In this document: piece after piece, positions 62,184 through 64,000 of the stretch
How positions within the stretch are numbered: the stretch's first letter is position 1
How the letters are laid out: each line of letters opens with the position of its first letter
Assembly: GCA_030429205.1 (NCBI GenBank)
Contig: JAUICZ010000001.1
Location: forward strand, 1,354,806 to 1,418,805
Direction: 5' to 3'
DNA: 64,000 nt
Source of the DNA: Bacteroidia bacterium
GTDB lineage: Bacteria; Bacteroidota; Bacteroidia; Chitinophagales; Chitinophagaceae
The notes under the pieces: model-generated
Databases searched by the model: none
Told to the model about the DNA's origin: nothing
The model's input: the letters and a program-made list of their open reading frames with translations, nothing else
Program-made: the position numbers and the translations under genes

Positions 62184-63005
62184 ATGAAAAGAATCATTAT
62201 CGCTATCGGAGCATTATTCTTTGGATTAACAACAAATGCCCAGATTTCATTAGAGCATTCATATACGGTACCTCAATCACAAGGAGAAAGAGACCTACAA
62301 ATCATTAACCTTGAAATATCAGGGTATAAGTACGCATTGATAGATAAAGGTGCAAACCAGGTAAGGCTTTATAATCTCAACCATTCTGTATGGAAAACTA
62401 TAAACATAAATGTTCCATCAGGATACTCAAGTTGGTATCCGGCATATATTTCCGAGAAATTAGTCAACAGTGATAATAATGTTGAGCTATTTATCGACTT
62501 AGGCGGTAATCTTAACGCTGCGGGTAAAGTTCATCTAATTAATGAAAATGGAAATGTCTTGACCACAATCGACAGTGCTTCAATAGGTAGTGAAATCTCC
62601 GAAGTTCAGACAGTAGGAAACAGTACTTATAAGCTGGTCTTGAAATGCGGTAAGGATAAATGGTGTGTTTATAATTTACCCGGAACCATACCTTGCGATA
62701 AGTGCGGCAACGGTCTTGGTGTTGGGAAACCAGGCAAAGGGATAACATCAGGTAATGTAGGTAACCCTGCACCTAACCCGTCTAAAGCTCAAACTACTGT
62801 TGAATATACTCTCCCAATAGGAGCTACAAGCGGGATAATAGATGTTTATAACATAAACGGTCAAAAGGTTAAGACCTATAAGGTTGATAACACTTTTAAC
62901 AGCTTGCTTATAGATAATACGGAACTGAACTCAGGAACATACTATTATTACCTGACCGCAAATGGGGAAAGGAGTGAAACAAAGAAAATGGTAGTAATAA
63001 AATAA
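62184..63005 (+). CDS. Secreted protein with T9SS type A sorting domain
   Basis: A 273-residue protein. A signal peptide (~1-19, TTNAQ) precedes a beta-rich domain (~25-165) with VHLINENGNVLTTIDS and LVLKCGKDKWCVYNLPG. A short linker with C-D-K-C-G-N-G-L-G and Gly/Pro residues follows. The C-terminal ~75 residues are a T9SS sorting domain (NPAPNPSKAQTTVEYTLP, IIDVYNINGQKVKTYKV, LNSGTYYYYL and a basic KKMVVIK end). It should be exported and placed on the cell surface. The CxxC pair in the linker is unusual. The neighbour downstream begins 24 nt later. Confidence 0.84.
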   Translation: MKRIIIAIGALFFGLTTNAQISLEHSYTVPQSQGERDLQIINLEISGYKYALIDKGANQVRLYNLNHSVWKTININVPSGYSSWYPAYISEKLVNSDNNVELFIDLGGNLNAAGKVHLINENGNVLTTIDSASIGSEISEVQTVGNSTYKLVLKCGKDKWCVYNLPGTIPCDKCGNGLGVGKPGKGITSGNVGNPAPNPSKAQTTVEYTLPIGATSGIIDVYNINGQKVKTYKVDNTFNSLLIDNTELNSGTYYYYLTANGERSETKKMVVIK

Positions 63006-63029
63006 TTGATTGCATTAAGGTAACTCATT

Positions 63030-64000
63030 ATGGAAAATCAGAATGTTCTTGAGTATGAAATCGAAATGGCTACCCTTGATTTAAAAGGTAGACGCTACAG
63101 AGAAGCAGTAGACAAATTCTCTGACCTTACAAGGATTGTAAATAATACAGGAGCGTGGAGTGGATTGGCGCTTGCTAAACTTGGATTGATTACAGAAGAT
63201 GTTACGGTGGTTGAGGTGTTCCATTGCTTAACTAACGCATTAAACAAGGCAGATAAAAAGGAAGATATATATGCTCTCTCAATAGAGGCGGCAAAGGAAG
63301 CAATCAAAGAATTATACGAAGTATATGTAAAAGCCATTCTTATTTCTCGGCAGGCAGAAAAGGACGCGTTTAAACAAAAGCTGAATTCACTTGCAGGAGC
63401 TTTCTTTACAATAGACTCTCAAATGAGTAAAAGAAACACTTCATCTGCAATAGGTGCCGGGCTTACAGCATTAAGTTATAATGGATATTTAAACTCTAAG
63501 AATACTGCAGAAGAATTGAGTAGAGCTGCGGAGAGGATTAAACATCTAATATCTGAAATCGTGGAGAATACGAAAGATTTTAATTCTGCCAATGATAATG
63601 ATGTGATTAAAGACTTCGAAAATTTTGTTACCTCTGCTGATTTAAAGGCTGTTGAACTGACAAAAACAGAAAAAGAAAAGAAAGAGGATGAACTGAGATT
63701 GATTGAAGAAGAAAGCATGAGGCAAAAATATTTTTCAGAGTCAGAAGCGTCAGAGATACTGAGTGATGATAAACACATATATCACCTCTATAAAAAAGAT
63801 GCAAAATCTCTTTACGAAGAAGGAAAGCTTGCAGAAGCGTATGAAAAAATCACATATGCACATCGGATATACTCATTTGAAGATGAAGTATGCTTACTGA
63901 AACAACAATATGAGGATGAGTTAAAACAAAAACATGCTCAACGATATAAAAAAGACAAACGAGTATTTCTCATCTTTATGATTATCGTTCTTGCTATTTC
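63030..64000 (+). CDS. 5' part of a helical protein with a membrane segment (runs off the window)
   Basis: The frame opens at ATG 63030 and stays open to the window edge, so at least 323 residues are encoded. The protein is strongly helical and rich in Lys, Glu and Ala, with coiled-coil-like stretches (LTKTEKEKKEDELRLIEEESMRQ) and a TPR-like repeat (SLYEEGKLAEAYEKITYAH). A hydrophobic helix begins near the visible end (VFLIFMIIVLAIS), so the protein is probably membrane-anchored with a cytoplasmic or periplasmic coiled-coil part. It is the same strand as, and 24 nt after, the T9SS protein. No family is recognised. Confidence 0.65.
   Translation, partial: MENQNVLEYEIEMATLDLKGRRYREAVDKFSDLTRIVNNTGAWSGLALAKLGLITEDVTVVEVFHCLTNALNKADKKEDIYALSIEAAKEAIKELYEVYVKAILISRQAEKDAFKQKLNSLAGAFFTIDSQMSKRNTSSAIGAGLTALSYNGYLNSKNTAEELSRAAERIKHLISEIVENTKDFNSANDNDVIKDFENFVTSADLKAVELTKTEKEKKEDELRLIEEESMRQKYFSESEASEILSDDKHIYHLYKKDAKSLYEEGKLAEAYEKITYAHRIYSFEDEVCLLKQQYEDELKQKHAQRYKKDKRVFLIFMIIVLAI

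Larger units (their letters stand above)
20693..64000. mobile_element. Left part of an integrase-bearing island with metal-resistance cargo (right end outside window)
   Basis: It starts at the att-like repeat, with a tyrosine recombinase 1 kb inside, followed by unknown genes, a ParB-like gene and a lone C5-methyltransferase. Three RND pumps, three P-type ATPases and an electron-transfer cluster come after. No second copy of the att repeat is seen up to 64000, so the right boundary is either beyond the window or at an unrecognised site inside it. No conjugation genes are visible in this part. Confidence 0.4.

Noticed and set aside
1-64000. CRISPR array or insertion sequence
   Set aside because: I saw no regularly spaced short repeats and no transposase frame with flanking inverted repeats anywhere in the window.

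Overview
The window looks like an AT-rich chromosome of a Bacteroidota bacterium, probably from the Chitinophagaceae/Sphingobacteriia side. The signs are three proteins with type IX secretion (T9SS) C-terminal sorting domains, two LytS/LytTR two-component pairs (one with a large periplasmic propeller sensor), a FISUMP-domain protein, RND pumps with Bacteroidota-style architectures, and promoters of the TTTG / TANNTTTG type. No rRNA, intact tRNA or CRISPR array is present. Most of the window is accessory DNA beside a tRNA-Leu target site.

Layout. (1) 1-5930: a truncated gene, a small membrane protein, a minus-strand trio (CFI-box protein, HTH protein, small conserved protein), and a 1393-residue STAND NTPase with an N-terminal PD-(D/E)XK nuclease-like domain, which resembles the antiviral Avs proteins. 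(2) 5963-6072 and 20693-20802: two 110-bp direct repeats, each holding the 3' part of tRNA-Leu(CAA), its terminator and a duplicated GTTGTACC motif. They read as att sites of tandem integrations and bracket a 14.6-kb island without an integrase. That island carries two LytS/LytTR systems, two adjacent methyltransferases, a gluzincin-type peptidase, a TraB/GumN-like lipoprotein, a TonB-receptor-like barrel protein and a T9SS protein. (3) 20.9-27.5 kb: the left end of a second island, with a tyrosine recombinase next to its att site, several unrecognised genes, a ParB-like protein and a lone C5-cytosine methyltransferase that may start at ACG.

(4) 27.5-42.6 kb: a block of copper/silver genes, all on the minus strand. 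It holds a CopB-type ATPase, a CusB/TolC/CusA pump with DUF3347 partners, HYC_CC_PP-like small proteins, a CopZ-like chaperone, CopA, an AraC regulator carrying its own CxxC metal-binding domain, and a T9SS beta-propeller-like protein. An imperfect 50-bp repeat of the 3' end of the gene at 26995-27495 flanks the block, which suggests nested insertion. (5) 42.8-49.3 kb: a plus-strand operon with two His-rich small proteins and a second RND pump. (6) 50.8-58.7 kb: a minus-strand operon with a Zn/Cd-type P-type ATPase, an adaptor, and an RND permease fused to its TolC channel. (7) 58.8-61.7 kb: a porin, a Rieske lipoprotein and a di-haem cytochrome, with a good promoter. (8) 61.8-64.0 kb: an XRE regulator, a T9SS protein and a gene running off the window.

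Taken together, regions 4-7 form a metal-resistance island. Cytoplasmic P-type ATPases move Cu+ or Zn/Cd2+ to the periplasm, three RND/TolC pumps carry metals across the outer membrane, and small His/Cys-rich periplasmic or lipoproteins probably buffer or deliver metal. The strongest candidates for new biology are the STAND NTPase at the island boundary, the ParB-like/C5-methyltransferase locus, and the small metal-binding proteins at the heads of the pump operons.
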